From positions 1,302,001 through 1,366,000 of the forward strand of contig NZ_CP030048.1 in NCBI RefSeq assembly GCF_015291665.1: a DNA stretch of 64,000 nt, written 5' to 3'. Shown here piece after piece: positions 1-7,656 of this stretch. Below the pieces are notes generated by a model that had not been told where the DNA came from, did not search any database, and was given only the letters and a program-made list of their open reading frames with translations. A program made the translations under genes and the position numbers. This stretch comes from Bradyrhizobium sp. CCBAU 53338 (GTDB lineage: Bacteria > Pseudomonadota > Alphaproteobacteria > Rhizobiales > Xanthobacteraceae). Every line of letters begins with the position of its first letter. Within the stretch, counting starts at the first letter, position 1.

Positions 1-1429
1 CCGAAGCGGCAGGGCCGGCGAGGACGCCGGTGATGGCGGCGGCGACTTCGTCGGAGGCGAGGATGCGCTTCACCAGCGGGCGGATCACCATGAACATCAC
101 GACCAGGCCGAGCAGCATCATCACGCCGAGCTCGACGAAATACATGATGTCGTCCTTGGTGAACTGAAGCATGCCAAGGAAGCCGGAGGGCTCGGTGATC
201 GGGGCGGTGGAGGGGGCGTCGGCGAAGCGCAAATTTACGACCTCGACCTGGTCGCCGCGCTTCTGGTCGAAGCCGATCGCCGAGCGCACCAGGGTGGCGA
301 TGCGGTCGAGCTGCTCCTTGCTGCGGTCGGTGTAGGCGAGCTCGCCCTTGTCGTTCTTGGTGTAGATGCCGTCCACCAGGACCGCGACCGAGATGCGGTT
401 GACCCGGCCGGCCTCGGTCACCTCGGTCTTGGTGGTGCGGGAGATCTCGTAGTTGTTGGTCTCTTCGGTCTTCTTGCTCTGGTCCTTCGCCGCGACGCCG
501 CTGTTCTGCTGCTGGCCGGGGAGCTCGTTGTTGACCGTGACCTGGCCGTTGTTGTCGGCGGTCATGCTCTGCTCTTCGCGGGTCTGGGTCGAGCGCAGCA
601 CGCGGCCCTCGGGATCGAACTTGTCCGAGGTCTGGGTGATCTTGTTGAAGTCGAAATCGGCGGAGAGCTGGACGCGGGCGCGGCCCGAGCCGACCACGGA
701 GGAGACGATGTCCTCGACCTGCTTGCGCAGCCGCTTTTCGAAGGCGATGCGCCGGTCGTCGCCTGCGGCCTGCTCCGGATCGGTGGCGGCGCCGTCGGCG
801 AGCAGCTGGCCGGCCTCGTCCACGATCGAGACCCGCTGCGGCTTCAGGCCGTTGACGGCGGACGCGACGAGGTGGCGGATGGCGCGGATCTGTTGGGGTT
901 CGAGCGAGCCGCGGACCCTCACCACGATCGAGGCCGACGGCTCCGGCGCCTCGCGCGCGAACAGCGGACGCTCGGGCAGCACGAGGTGAACGCGGGCAGC
1001 CTGGATCCGGTCGATGGCGCGGATGGTGCGGGCGAGCTCGCCCTCCAGCGCGCGCAAATGGTTGATATTCTGGACGAAGGACGTGGTGCCGAGCGCGTCC
1101 GACTTGTCGAAGACCTCGTAGCCGACGCCGCCGCCCTTGGGCAGGCCGCCCTCGGCGAGCTTCATGCGCAGGCGCGTGACCTTGTCCTTGGGCACCATGA
1201 TGACGCTGCCGTCATTGCGCAGCTCGTACTGGATGCCCTGGCGGTCCAGGTCCTTGATGATGCTGGAGGAATCCTCCATGCTGAGGTCGGTGAACAGCGT
1301 CGTCATCTGCGGCGTGGTGACGCGCATGATGACGAACGCAAAGAAGCCGATGAGCGCGGCGGTGACCGCGATCATCGCCCCGAACCGGGCGGCGCCGATA
1401 CCCTTTAAGAAGTCCGCAAGACCTTGCAA
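1..1429 (-). CDS. fliF: Flagellar M-ring protein FliF (C-terminus cut by window edge)
   Basis: FliF forms the MS ring of the flagellar basal body in the inner membrane. About 476 residues are visible. An N-terminal hydrophobic segment lies near residues 16-36 (RFGAMIAVTAALIGFFAF). It is followed by the YscJ/FliF ring-building domain (ARVHLVLPERPLFA, SIVVRVRG) and a Gln/Asn/Thr-rich linker. The second membrane segment is near the cut end (GVMMLLGLVVMFMVIRPL). The FliG-binding C-terminus lies outside the window. I chose a TTG start at 1429, giving LQGLADFLKGIGAARFG, because family members begin with this sequence; no strong ribosome site precedes it. It is transcribed away from sciP, with a CtrA-like box about 80 bp upstream. 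Confidence 0.95.
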   Translation of the reverse strand, partial: MQGLADFLKGIGAARFGAMIAVTAALIGFFAFVIMRVTTPQMTTLFTDLSMEDSSSIIKDLDRQGIQYELRNDGSVIMVPKDKVTRLRMKLAEGGLPKGGGVGYEVFDKSDALGTTSFVQNINHLRALEGELARTIRAIDRIQAARVHLVLPERPLFAREAPEPSASIVVRVRGSLEPQQIRAIRHLVASAVNGLKPQRVSIVDEAGQLLADGAATDPEQAAGDDRRIAFEKRLRKQVEDIVSSVVGSGRARVQLSADFDFNKITQTSDKFDPEGRVLRSTQTREEQSMTADNNGQVTVNNELPGQQQNSGVAAKDQSKKTEETNNYEISRTTKTEVTEAGRVNRISVAVLVDGIYTKNDKGELAYTDRSKEQLDRIATLVRSAIGFDQKRGDQVEVVNLRFADAPSTAPITEPSGFLGMLQFTKDDIMYFVELGVMMLLGLVVMFMVIRPLVKRILASDEVAAAITGVLAGPAAS

Positions 1430-1510
1430 GCAACCGCCCCGACAGATTCGGCTGCTTTCACTGGAAAGGCCGAGTGGGCAATTATTGCCTAGGTGATGGT
1501 TTCGATATGG

Positions 1511-1524
1511 TTAACGAAGGTTAA
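1511..1524 (-). promoter_or_regulatory. CtrA-like box upstream of fliF
   Basis: Two TTAA half-sites (1511-1514 and 1521-1524) are separated by 6 bases; on the minus strand this reads TTAA-N6-TTAAC. The Caulobacter CtrA consensus is TTAA-N7-TTAA, so the spacing is one short. Its position 82 bp before fliF fits class II flagellar control by CtrA. The function is inferred from position and motif only. Confidence 0.4.
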
Positions 1525-1552
1525 GAGCTGGGACAAAAGTAGCGACATGAAA

Positions 1553-1583
1553 AAAATCGGCCTCGCAGGGCGAGACCGATTTT
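1553..1583 (-). terminator. Rho-independent terminator of sciP
   Basis: AAAATCGG (1553-1560) pairs with CCGATTTT (1576-1583). The inner arms CTCGC and GCGAG add five more pairs around a 3-nt AGG loop, with a single mismatch. Read on the minus strand, the hairpin ends in a run of seven T, a classical intrinsic terminator 29 bp past the sciP stop. Confidence 0.85.
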
Positions 1584-1611
1584 CGTCAAAGGCAGCAGAT
1601 TTCCGGATTGC

Positions 1612-1887
1612 TTACTGGCGATATTGCTGAATGCGGGTGGTGCGAAGACCCGCCAGACCATGCTGGTCGATGGAAAACTGCCAGGAGAGGAATTCGTCGA
1701 CCGTCAGGGTATAACGGCTGCAGGCCTCCTCGAGCGAGAGAAGTCCACCGCGGACGGCGGCAACGACTTCGGCCTTGCGTCGGATGACCCAGCGTTTGGT
1801 GCCGGGGGCGGGCAGATCTGCAATCGTCAGCGGACTGCCGTCCGGCCCGATGACGTATTTTACCCTCGGGCGATGGGGTTCTGTCAT
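1612..1887 (-). CDS. sciP: CtrA inhibitor SciP (DUF1153)
   Basis: This 91-residue protein matches the SciP/DUF1153 family, small HTH proteins that bind CtrA and block CtrA-activated transcription in Caulobacter. Visible family features are the N-terminal VKYVIGPDGSPLTIADLP and the HTH-like core RWVIRRKAEVVAAVRGGLLSLEEACSRYTLTVDEF. The length is close to that of Caulobacter SciP. I chose the ATG at 1887; a TTG seven codons further upstream is possible. It stands alone between fliF and flgD, ends in its own intrinsic terminator, and has a CtrA-like box 58 bp upstream, which would make a CtrA-SciP feedback loop. A cell-cycle or motility role here is inferred from the family. Confidence 0.93.
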   Translation of the reverse strand: MTEPHRPRVKYVIGPDGSPLTIADLPAPGTKRWVIRRKAEVVAAVRGGLLSLEEACSRYTLTVDEFLSWQFSIDQHGLAGLRTTRIQQYRQ

Positions 1888-1944
1888 GGCGTACTCACAA
1901 ACTCTCAACCACTGAACTCACGCCGTAACCCTAACCGTGCCGGC

Positions 1945-1959
1945 TTAAAAATCCGCTAA
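1945..1959 (-). promoter_or_regulatory. CtrA-like box upstream of sciP
   Basis: TTAA-N7-CTAA on the plus strand (TTAG-N7-TTAA on the minus strand) differs from the CtrA consensus TTAA-N7-TTAA at one base and has exact 7-bp spacing. It sits 58 bp before the sciP ATG. Caulobacter sciP is CtrA-dependent, which makes the assignment plausible, but the call rests on motif and position. Confidence 0.45.
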
Positions 1960-2118
1960 GCCTAAGGCTTCAATACAATTCTCGTTGAAACTGGCTGGAA
2001 CGACGCGGGCCCGGCGGGCTGAAAACACTGTTGCAGCCGGCCGAGCGGGGGTCTTCGTAAATACTTTACTAACGCCGAACGACATTTGGCGGGGCAGCAC
2101 GAGCCCAGGAACTCTGAT

Positions 2119-2144
2119 CCACCTCTCCCCGCTGGGAGAGGTGG
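2119..2144. repeat. Short intergenic palindrome (CCACCTCTCCC type), copy 1
   Basis: CCACCTCTCCC (2119-2129) and GGGAGAGGTGG (2134-2144) form a perfect 11-bp inverted repeat with a 4-nt loop, 17 bp after the flgD stop. No T-run follows on the minus strand. Related palindromes containing CACCTCTCCCC or CGCCTCTCCCCG occur at 6099 and 7208, so this is one member of a REP-like family. Confidence 0.7.
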
Positions 2145-2160
2145 CGGACCGAGGCAAGCC

Positions 2161-2871
2161 TTAGTTGCTGCTCGTCGCGATGATGCTCTTTACCTGGCTC
2201 AGCGTGTAGCTGTTGCCGTCGATCGAGAGCAGCGGCGGCGACTGGGTCAGGTCGACGGAATTCACCACGCCCTGCACCTGCGCGGCGATGCCGACACTGT
2301 TGCCGGAGGCGTCCTTGCCGGTCGCCGAGATCGTGTATTTGCCGTCCGGCCATTGCGTGCCGTCATTGCCCTGGCCGTTCCAGGTGAAGGGAATGTCGCT
2401 GCCGGCGCCCGCGGTGTATTTGCCTGTGAACACGGTCTGGCCGCTGGAATTGGCGATGGAGATGTCGACCGTGGCGCTGGTGGGTACGTTGAGGTGCCAG
2501 GTCGCCGACGAGCTCGTCATGGTCGCGGTGGTGCCGTCGACCACGGCAGTCTTGCCGACGAAGCCGAGCGCCTGGGTCGCCTGCGTGGTCTGCTGCAAGG
2601 TGACGAGCTGCGACAGCGAGTCGTTGGTCTTGAGCTGCTGCTCGACGCCGGCGAACTGCACCAGCTGCTGGGTGAACTGGTTGGTGTCGAGCGGATCGAG
2701 CGGGTTCTGGTTCTGGAGCTGCGTGGTCAGCAGCGTCAAAAACGTCTGGAAATTGCCGGCGAGCGTCGCGCCGGTGGACGAGCTGAGGCTCGAGCTCGAC
2801 GAGGAGGATGACGAGGTCGGCGTCGTGCCTGACACGACTGACGGTGCGGTGGCGGCATTCGTGGTGGTCAT
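2161..2871 (-). CDS. flgD: Flagellar hook assembly protein FlgD
   Basis: FlgD (236 aa) caps the growing hook and directs polymerisation of FlgE. After a Ser-rich linker (runs of Ser near residues 20-32), the conserved N-terminal segment is clear: FLTLLTTQLQNQNPLDPLDT and FTQQLVQFAGVEQQL. The C-terminal half carries the FlgD Ig-like/Tudor region (FTWNGQGNDGTQWPDGKY). The ATG at 2871 follows a good AGGAG site; an in-frame extension upstream would overlap the end of fliK and is unlikely. It lies 13 bp after fliK, so the two are probably co-transcribed in the order fliK-flgD. Confidence 0.95.
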   Translation of the reverse strand: MTTTNAATAPSVVSGTTPTSSSSSSSSSLSSSTGATLAGNFQTFLTLLTTQLQNQNPLDPLDTNQFTQQLVQFAGVEQQLKTNDSLSQLVTLQQTTQATQALGFVGKTAVVDGTTATMTSSSATWHLNVPTSATVDISIANSSGQTVFTGKYTAGAGSDIPFTWNGQGNDGTQWPDGKYTISATGKDASGNSVGIAAQVQGVVNSVDLTQSPPLLSIDGNSYTLSQVKSIIATSSN

Positions 2872-2884
2872 TGCCTGATACTCC

Positions 2885-4522
2885 TCACACTCTGATATCG
2901 ACGCCGCTGCTCGCTCCGAGCATGCGGCCATAGCTGCGGCTGACGGGCGCGGTCGCGGCCTGATCGTCCTCGCTGACGATCAGGCGGCGGGAATTGCCGG
3001 AATTGTCGTTGTTCTGGCCGGTGTTTTGCCCCGACGAATTCTGGTCGCGCAGGCTGAAGGAGAGCCCGTTGCTGCCGGTCTTGAGGCCGGCGTCGTCGAG
3101 CGCACGCTGCAATTGCGGGGCGTCCTGCCGCAGCATCTGCAGCGTCTCCGGCTTCTCGACGGTGAGATGCGAGGTGACCTGGCCGTTACGATCGACGTTG
3201 ATACGGACGTCGATGCGGCCGAGATCGATCGGATCGAGGCTGATGTCGAAGCGCGTCTTGCCGGCGCGTGCGGCGGCCGCGATCTCGACCGGGATGCCGC
3301 TGATCGGCACGGCATTCGGGTTGGCCAGGGTCGCGGTGAGTGTCGCGGTGGAAGCAGTAGCCGCCGACGTCGTGGTGGTCAGCGGCGCCTGCACGGCGTT
3401 GGCGGCCTGCGCGCTGGCGTCGGTCGTCGCAGCGGCAACCGCTTGCGTGTCGGCATGAGCATGCGTGGTCGGCGCGGCCGGCGTCGCATCAGTGGTGCGA
3501 TCGGTGGAAGCGGCCTTCGCATCGGCGGCAGCGCTATCTGCCTGAGGCTTGGCGGTTTGCGGATGCGCGGCGGCATTGGTCGCCGTCGTCACGGTCGCGG
3601 GATTTTGCGCGGCGGTCGTGGCCTGCCCTGTCTTGCCGCCGTCCTGGCCGATATTGGAGACGTCGGTCTGGCCCTGCGTTGTTACGGCGGCCTTGAACGA
3701 CGTTTTCGGCGTGCCCTGATCGACCGTGGTGAGCTGCGCGGCGTTTGCCGTGGCATCGGTTGCGGTGGCATCGGCGCTCGCAGTCGCGCCGTCGATGAGC
3801 GCAGCCTTCGCGTCGGTAGTCTTGGCATCGCCGGACTTCGCCGTCTTGCCGGTCGCGTCCGTCTTGGCACCTGATATCTGCGCCGCGGTGGAAGCGCTGG
3901 CGGCGATGCCGGCCGCCGCGATCGTCAACGGCGAGGAGGCGGTGTTGGCGGCGGCCTGGTTCGCCGCAGCATTCGGATCGACCGGCACAACGGGCGCGGC
4001 GACGGGAACGGCGGTCGGATCGGGCGTCGCCGCCGGTGCTGCGGCAGCCTGCGCGGCGGCTGAGGCATCCACCGCGGCGGCGAGGCCGTCGGTGCTGTCG
4101 GTCTTGTCGCTCTTGGTGCTGTCGGACTTGTCGTCCGACTTGCCGGCGGAGGCGTCAGCCTTGTCCTTGGTCTTGCCATCAGCCTTGGTCGGGCCGGCCG
4201 GCGTGTCGCTGGTGGTGGTCGTCGTCGCGGAATCGGTGCTGTCGTTCGCCTTGCTCTGCGAGGAGGAGTCGGCCGCGGAACTGTCGCGCGTGCTCCGGTC
4301 CGACGAAGAAGAGGAGGACGGCGACGAGGAATCAGTCCGCCGCGGAGCTGGGTCCTGGGTCGAGGACGAGGCGCTGTTGCTGATGGCCTGGGTGTTGCTG
4401 TCGACCAGCGCGCCGAAGGAGTCGCTCGGGGTCGTGTCCTTGGTGCTCTGCGACCGGGCAGGCTTCTGCTGCGTGCTGGAAACCTGCGCGCTTGCCGCTA
4501 CGTCTGACGTACCACCGACCAC
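2885..4522 (-). CDS. fliK: Flagellar hook-length control protein FliK
   Basis: FliK measures hook length and switches export from hook to filament substrates. The 545-residue protein has a long low-complexity first part rich in Ala, Asp, Ser, Thr and Lys (roughly residues 1-390), as in rhizobial FliK. The conserved C-terminal Flg_hook domain follows: VEIAAAARAGKTRFDISLDP, DLGRIDVRINVDRNGQVTSH and LRQDAPQLQRALDDAGL. The start is GTG at 4522, preceded by AGGGG. The biased composition of the first part is why many spurious open frames cover this region. It heads a unit with flgD. Confidence 0.93.
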   Translation of the reverse strand: MVGGTSDVAASAQVSSTQQKPARSQSTKDTTPSDSFGALVDSNTQAISNSASSSTQDPAPRRTDSSSPSSSSSSDRSTRDSSAADSSSQSKANDSTDSATTTTTSDTPAGPTKADGKTKDKADASAGKSDDKSDSTKSDKTDSTDGLAAAVDASAAAQAAAAPAATPDPTAVPVAAPVVPVDPNAAANQAAANTASSPLTIAAAGIAASASTAAQISGAKTDATGKTAKSGDAKTTDAKAALIDGATASADATATDATANAAQLTTVDQGTPKTSFKAAVTTQGQTDVSNIGQDGGKTGQATTAAQNPATVTTATNAAAHPQTAKPQADSAAADAKAASTDRTTDATPAAPTTHAHADTQAVAAATTDASAQAANAVQAPLTTTTSAATASTATLTATLANPNAVPISGIPVEIAAAARAGKTRFDISLDPIDLGRIDVRINVDRNGQVTSHLTVEKPETLQMLRQDAPQLQRALDDAGLKTGSNGLSFSLRDQNSSGQNTGQNNDNSGNSRRLIVSEDDQAATAPVSRSYGRMLGASSGVDIRV

Positions 4523-4708
4523 AGGCGACCCCTTGAAAACATCTGCGGGTCAGGAGGTCAGCAAGGAGCGGGCCAAACCTGCTTGATCGATCTTTTTTCA
4601 TCAAAATCAAATAGTTAAGGAATCTTGCGCGCCGCCCCAAGCCCTCTCAAAACCCCGTCATTTCTGCCGCCCCGGCAAGAATTGCCCTAAAGCTTGGGGC
4701 GGGCATGA

Positions 4709-4737
4709 TTGCTTCACCGGAATGCCGCCTATATTAA
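4709..4737 (+). promoter_or_regulatory. Predicted sigma-70 promoter of mnmA leader
   Basis: TTGCTT (4709-4714) and TATTAA (4732-4737) are spaced by 17 bp; the overlapping CTATAT at 4729 resembles the rhizobial -10 box. A transcript would start near 4743 and carry a leader of about 140 nt before mnmA. This intergenic stretch (4523-4881) also holds the fliK upstream region, where only single TTAA half-sites are seen. Confidence 0.5.
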
Positions 4738-4775
4738 AGGGTGCTCTCAGCCGCTTTCGACCGGGCCAGCCAGTG

Positions 4776-4834
4776 CCCCGAGGGAACCTAAGGGTTCCCG
4801 GGGACTACTGACGTCCCGGTCCAAGAGACCGGGG
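4776..4834 (+). other. Two GC-rich hairpins in the mnmA 5' leader
   Basis: Hairpin 1 (4776-4803): CCCC and GGGAACC pair with GGTTCCC and GGGG, giving 11 pairs with a 2-nt bulge and a TAAG loop. Hairpin 2 (4814-4834): TCCCGGTC pairs with GACCGGGG around CAAGA. The 3' arm of hairpin 1 (GGGAC, 4801-4805) can instead pair with GTCCC (4813-4817), the 5' arm of hairpin 2, so two mutually exclusive folds exist. No long T-run follows, so this is not an ordinary terminator. The identity of any ligand or regulator is unknown. Confidence 0.5.
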
Positions 4835-4881
4835 AGCGCATCAGGAATCGCGGATTTCCGCCGTTACGTCAGCTTAGGCCC

Positions 4882-6063
4882 ATGCTCAACAGTCTGGATC
4901 TCGAAGGCCGTCCCGAGGATACCAGGGTCGTCGTAGCCATGTCGGGCGGCGTCGACTCCTCGACCACGGCTGCGCTGTTGAAGGCCGAGGGCTACGACGT
5001 CGTCGGCATCACGCTGCAGCTCTACGACCATGGCGCGGCGACCCACCGCAAGGGCGCCTGCTGCGCCGGCCAGGACATCCACGACGCCCGCGACGTCGCG
5101 GCCAAGCTCTGCATTCCCCATTACGTGCTCGATTACGAAGACCGCTTCCGCGAGTCCGTCATCGACAACTTTGCGGACTCCTACGCGCTCGGCGAAACGC
5201 CGGTGCCGTGCATCGAGTGCAACCGCTCGGTCAAATTCCGCGACCTGCTCAAGACCGCGCGCGAACTCGGCGCCCAGGCGCTCGCCACCGGCCATTACGT
5301 TGCCTCGCGCCGCCGCGACGACGGCTCGCGCGCGCTGGTTTGCGCCGCCGACAGCGACCGCGACCAGAGCTACTTCCTGTTCGCGACCACGCAAGAGCAA
5401 CTCGACTTCCTGCGCTTTCCGCTCGGCGACATGACCAAGCCCGAGACGCGCGAGCTCGCGCGTCGGTTTGGCCTCTCCGTCGCCGACAAGCATGACAGCC
5501 AGGACATCTGCTTCGTGCCGACGGGCCGCTACACCGACATCATCACGCGACTGCGTCCGAACGCGATGGACCCCGGCGACATCGTCGATCTCGACGGCCG
5601 CGTGCTCGGCCAGCATCACGGCATCGCCAATTTCACCGTCGGCCAGCGCCGCGGTCTCGGCATCGCCGCCAGTGCACCCCTGTTCGTGGTGCGGCTGGAC
5701 GCCGCCAATCGCCGCGTCGTCGTCGGCCCGCGCGATGCGCTGAAGATGCACCGCATCGCACTTCGCGATGTCAACTGGATCGGCGGCGGCGACATCGATC
5801 GTGCGGTTGGCTCTGGTCTCGAGCTGTTTGTCCGCGTGCGCTCGACCCGCGCGCCGCAGCCGGCCTGGCTGCGCGGCGCTGACGGTCACTATGAGGTCGA
5901 GCTCGTCGCCGGCGAAGAGGGCGTCTCACCCGGCCAGGCCTGCGTATTTTATGACGCGCCCTCAGGGCAGGCGCGCGTGCTCGGCGGCGGCTTCATCCAG
6001 AGCGCTGCGGCGAAGACCGGCGCAGCCACGTCGCACCCGCTCGCGGAAGCCGTCCGCGGCTGA
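4882..6063 (+). CDS. mnmA: tRNA-specific 2-thiouridylase MnmA
   Basis: MnmA (393 aa, cytoplasmic) activates U34 of tRNA-Lys, -Glu and -Gln with ATP and inserts sulfur to make s2U34. The PP-loop motif SGGVDSS is at residues 21-27. The catalytic Cys113 lies in [11 protein letters not shown] and the partner Cys210 in [11 protein letters not shown], both expected of bacterial MnmA. The length fits the family. The start is ATG at 4882; no strong Shine-Dalgarno is visible. An extra Cys pair (GACCAGQD, residues 60-61) is present near the N-terminus. It sits alone behind a structured leader, with pmtA 81 bp downstream beyond a REP-like palindrome. Confidence 0.96.
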   Translation: MLNSLDLEGRPEDTRVVVAMSGGVDSSTTAALLKAEGYDVVGITLQLYDHGAATHRKGACCAGQDIHDARDVAAKLCIPHYVLDYEDRFRESVIDNFADSYALGETPVPCIECNRSVKFRDLLKTARELGAQALATGHYVASRRRDDGSRALVCAADSDRDQSYFLFATTQEQLDFLRFPLGDMTKPETRELARRFGLSVADKHDSQDICFVPTGRYTDIITRLRPNAMDPGDIVDLDGRVLGQHHGIANFTVGQRRGLGIAASAPLFVVRLDAANRRVVVGPRDALKMHRIALRDVNWIGGGDIDRAVGSGLELFVRVRSTRAPQPAWLRGADGHYEVELVAGEEGVSPGQACVFYDAPSGQARVLGGGFIQSAAAKTGAATSHPLAEAVRG

Positions 6064-6098
6064 TCATCATGAGATCTGGCGCAACCGGTCGGGCTGGG

Positions 6099-6127
6099 TT
6101 CACCTCTCCCCGACGGGGAAAGGTGAA
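6099..6127. repeat. Short intergenic palindrome, copy 2
   Basis: TTCACCTCTCCCC (6099-6111) pairs with GGGGAAAGGTGAA (6115-6127) around a 3-nt loop with one C/A mismatch. It shares CACCTCTCCCC with the palindrome at 2119 and lies between mnmA and pmtA. Confidence 0.65.
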
Positions 6128-6144
6128 GTAAGGGGCTGGGGGGC

Positions 6145-6783
6145 ATGGCAGCAGACATCTCGCGGGCGGGGGTCGAGAAGGCCTATGGCCGCTGGGCGCC
6201 GGTCTATGATCTCGTGTTCGGCAAGGTGTTCGACGCCGGCAGGCAGTCGACCATCGCCGAGGCCGACCGCATCGGCGGCCGCATCCTCGACGTCGGCGTC
6301 GGCACCGGTCTTTCACTCTCCGATTATTCGCGCACCACGAAGATCTGCGGCGTCGATATTTCCGAGCCGATGCTGCGCAAGGCGCAACAACGCGTGCGGG
6401 CCCTACGCCTCTCCAATGTCGAAGTGCTCTCGGTGATGGACGCGAAGAACCTCGCGTTCCCCGACGCCTCGTTCGATGCGGTGGTCGCGCAATATGTCAT
6501 CACCGCGGTGCCCGATCCCGAAGGTACGCTCGACGAGTTCGTGCGCGTGCTCAAGCCCGGCGGCGAGCTGATCCTGGTCAACCACATCGGCGCCGAGAGC
6601 GGCCCGCGCAAGCTGTTCGAGCTGGCCTTCGCGCCGATCGCCCGCCGCCTCGGCTGGCGCCCGGAATTCCCCTGGGACCGCCTCGTCACCTGGGCCGCCA
6701 GGCACGGCGGCGTCACGCTGACCGAACGCCGCCCCATGCCGCCGATGGGCCATTTCTCGCTGATCCGCTACCACAAATCGTAA
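6145..6783 (+). CDS. pmtA: Phosphatidylethanolamine N-methyltransferase PmtA (rhizobial type)
   Basis: This 212-residue class I SAM methyltransferase resembles the Sinorhizobium/Bradyrhizobium PmtA family, which methylates phosphatidylethanolamine on the way to phosphatidylcholine at the inner membrane. Seen directly are the N-terminal AYGRWAPVYDLVFGKVFD, SAM motif I ILDVGVGTGL (residues 47-56), CGVDISEPML, and the later motifs AVVAQYVITAVPDPEG and RVLKPGGELILVNH. There is no transmembrane helix. The start is ATG at 6145, preceded by a G-rich stretch. Phosphatidylcholine matters for host interaction in rhizobia; that is family knowledge. Confusion with a UbiE-type enzyme is possible but less likely given the N-terminus. 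Confidence 0.85.
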   Translation: MAADISRAGVEKAYGRWAPVYDLVFGKVFDAGRQSTIAEADRIGGRILDVGVGTGLSLSDYSRTTKICGVDISEPMLRKAQQRVRALRLSNVEVLSVMDAKNLAFPDASFDAVVAQYVITAVPDPEGTLDEFVRVLKPGGELILVNHIGAESGPRKLFELAFAPIARRLGWRPEFPWDRLVTWAARHGGVTLTERRPMPPMGHFSLIRYHKS

Positions 6784-6827
6784 TCTTCGAGGCGGAACAC
6801 CAGCCGTCGCTCGTGCGTTTCCTTTCC

Positions 6828-7193
6828 ATGCGCACGACATCAAACATCATTCTGGCCAGCCTCGTGATCGCAGCCTCCGGCGCCGCAATCGCGCAGGCGC
6901 CGCCGCGACCAGCGACGCCGCCGCAAGCGACCGCGCCGCCATCCCCACAGCACACGGCCGACTGCATGCCGCAGGACCGCCCGAACCGCGCAACCGCGCC
7001 CGACGGCACCACCACCACCGGGCAATCGAGGGAACCGCTCGGCGACAAATTGGCAAAGTCCGACGGCGTGCTTTGCCCGCCATCAGGCGTCGATCCCGAC
7101 ATGCACGCCCCCGCGCCGAGCACGGACGGCAACATGCCCATCATCCCGCCCCCGGGCAGCCCCGGCGGCGACCCCACGGTCAAACCGAAATAA
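6828..7193 (+). CDS. Small secreted Pro-rich protein, unknown function
   Basis: This 121-residue protein has an N-terminal signal peptide (TSNIILASLVIAASGAAIAQA) followed by a Pro/Ala/Thr-rich, low-complexity mature part (PPRPATPPQATAPPSPQ) with two Cys residues. I recognise no domain. I chose the ATG at 6828; a GTG five codons upstream is in frame, and neither has a clear ribosome site. It follows pmtA by 44 bp and could be co-transcribed. Export to the periplasm is inferred from the signal sequence. Confidence 0.6.
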   Translation: MRTTSNIILASLVIAASGAAIAQAPPRPATPPQATAPPSPQHTADCMPQDRPNRATAPDGTTTTGQSREPLGDKLAKSDGVLCPPSGVDPDMHAPAPSTDGNMPIIPPPGSPGGDPTVKPK

Positions 7194-7207
7194 GAGGTTT
7201 CTTCCTT

Positions 7208-7265
7208 CGCCTCTCCCCGCCTGCGGGGAGAAGCCGGAAATCCGCGGGAGAGGCGGATTCCGGGT
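7208..7265. repeat. Composite REP-like palindrome, copy 3
   Basis: Two hairpins sit side by side: CTCCCCGC (7213-7220) with GCGGGGAG (7223-7230), and CCGGAAATCCGC (7234-7245) with GCGGATTCCGG (7253-7263, one base short). The element begins CGCCTCTCCCCG and continues into GGGTGAGGGGGACTCTCC. It shares the CTCTCCCCG core with the palindromes at 2119 and 6099. The rest of 7194-7368 shows nothing else. Confidence 0.65.
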
Positions 7266-7368
7266 GAGGGGGACTCTCCCCGAGTCTGGTGCGCGAAAAT
7301 TGGCGAGTTCGGCCCCAAACGGTGCGATTTCGTCCCCGAAATCACCCCGGCAATCGCGCCCACTCAGC

Positions 7369-7397
7369 TTGACTTCCCATCGCCCCCTTCTTTATAT
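7369..7397 (+). promoter_or_regulatory. Sigma-70 promoter of tRNA-Met
   Basis: CTTGACT with TTGACT at 7369-7374, a 17-bp spacer and TTATAT at 7392-7397 match the rhizobial vegetative consensus CTTGAC-N17-CTATAT almost perfectly. The tRNA begins 45 bp downstream of the -10 box. Confidence 0.8.
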
Positions 7398-7442
7398 GCC
7401 GCGCGTTCGCGAGATCGGCCGTTTCGGCCCTCGCGACCCTGT

Positions 7443-7519
7443 GGCGGGGTAGCTCAGCTGGTTAGAGCACGGGAATCATAATCCTGGGGTCGGGGGTTCG
7501 AGTCCCTCCCCCGCTACCA
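7443..7519 (+). tRNA. tRNA-Met (CAT anticodon, elongator type)
   Basis: This is a complete 77-nt cloverleaf with an encoded CCA end. The acceptor is GGCGGGG with CCCCGCT (G1-U72 wobble). The D arm begins GCTC, the anticodon loop is ATCATAA with CAT at 34-36, and the T arm is GGGGG-TTCGAGT-CCCTC. The GGC start resembles elongator tRNA-Met rather than initiator tRNA or the GGGCC-type Ile2 (CAT) tRNA. No T-rich terminator follows closely. Confidence 0.9.
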
Positions 7520-7656
7520 ATCATCTCCCCGAGTTCCCATTTGATGGTGCAGTAGACCTCAGCCGGTCCTGATGCAGGACGCCGCGTCAATTTGAATTGC
7601 GCGTCGCCTGTGGTGTTGAGGCAAAGCGCGCCGTAGGCGGAGGGAGTGGGGACGAC

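Noticed and set aside
2119..2144. Intrinsic terminator of flgD
   Set aside because: The stem is strong but no T-run follows on the minus strand, and related palindromes occur at unrelated places, so it is listed as a repeat.
4864..5889. A 341-codon open frame antisense to mnmA
   Set aside because: It is the complement of third-position GC bias, with no ribosome site or domain, while mnmA has all its catalytic motifs.
7443..7519. tRNA-Ile (CAT, lysidine-modified) instead of tRNA-Met
   Set aside because: The acceptor stem GGCGGGG and the overall sequence resemble elongator tRNA-Met, whereas alphaproteobacterial Ile2 genes start GGGCC.
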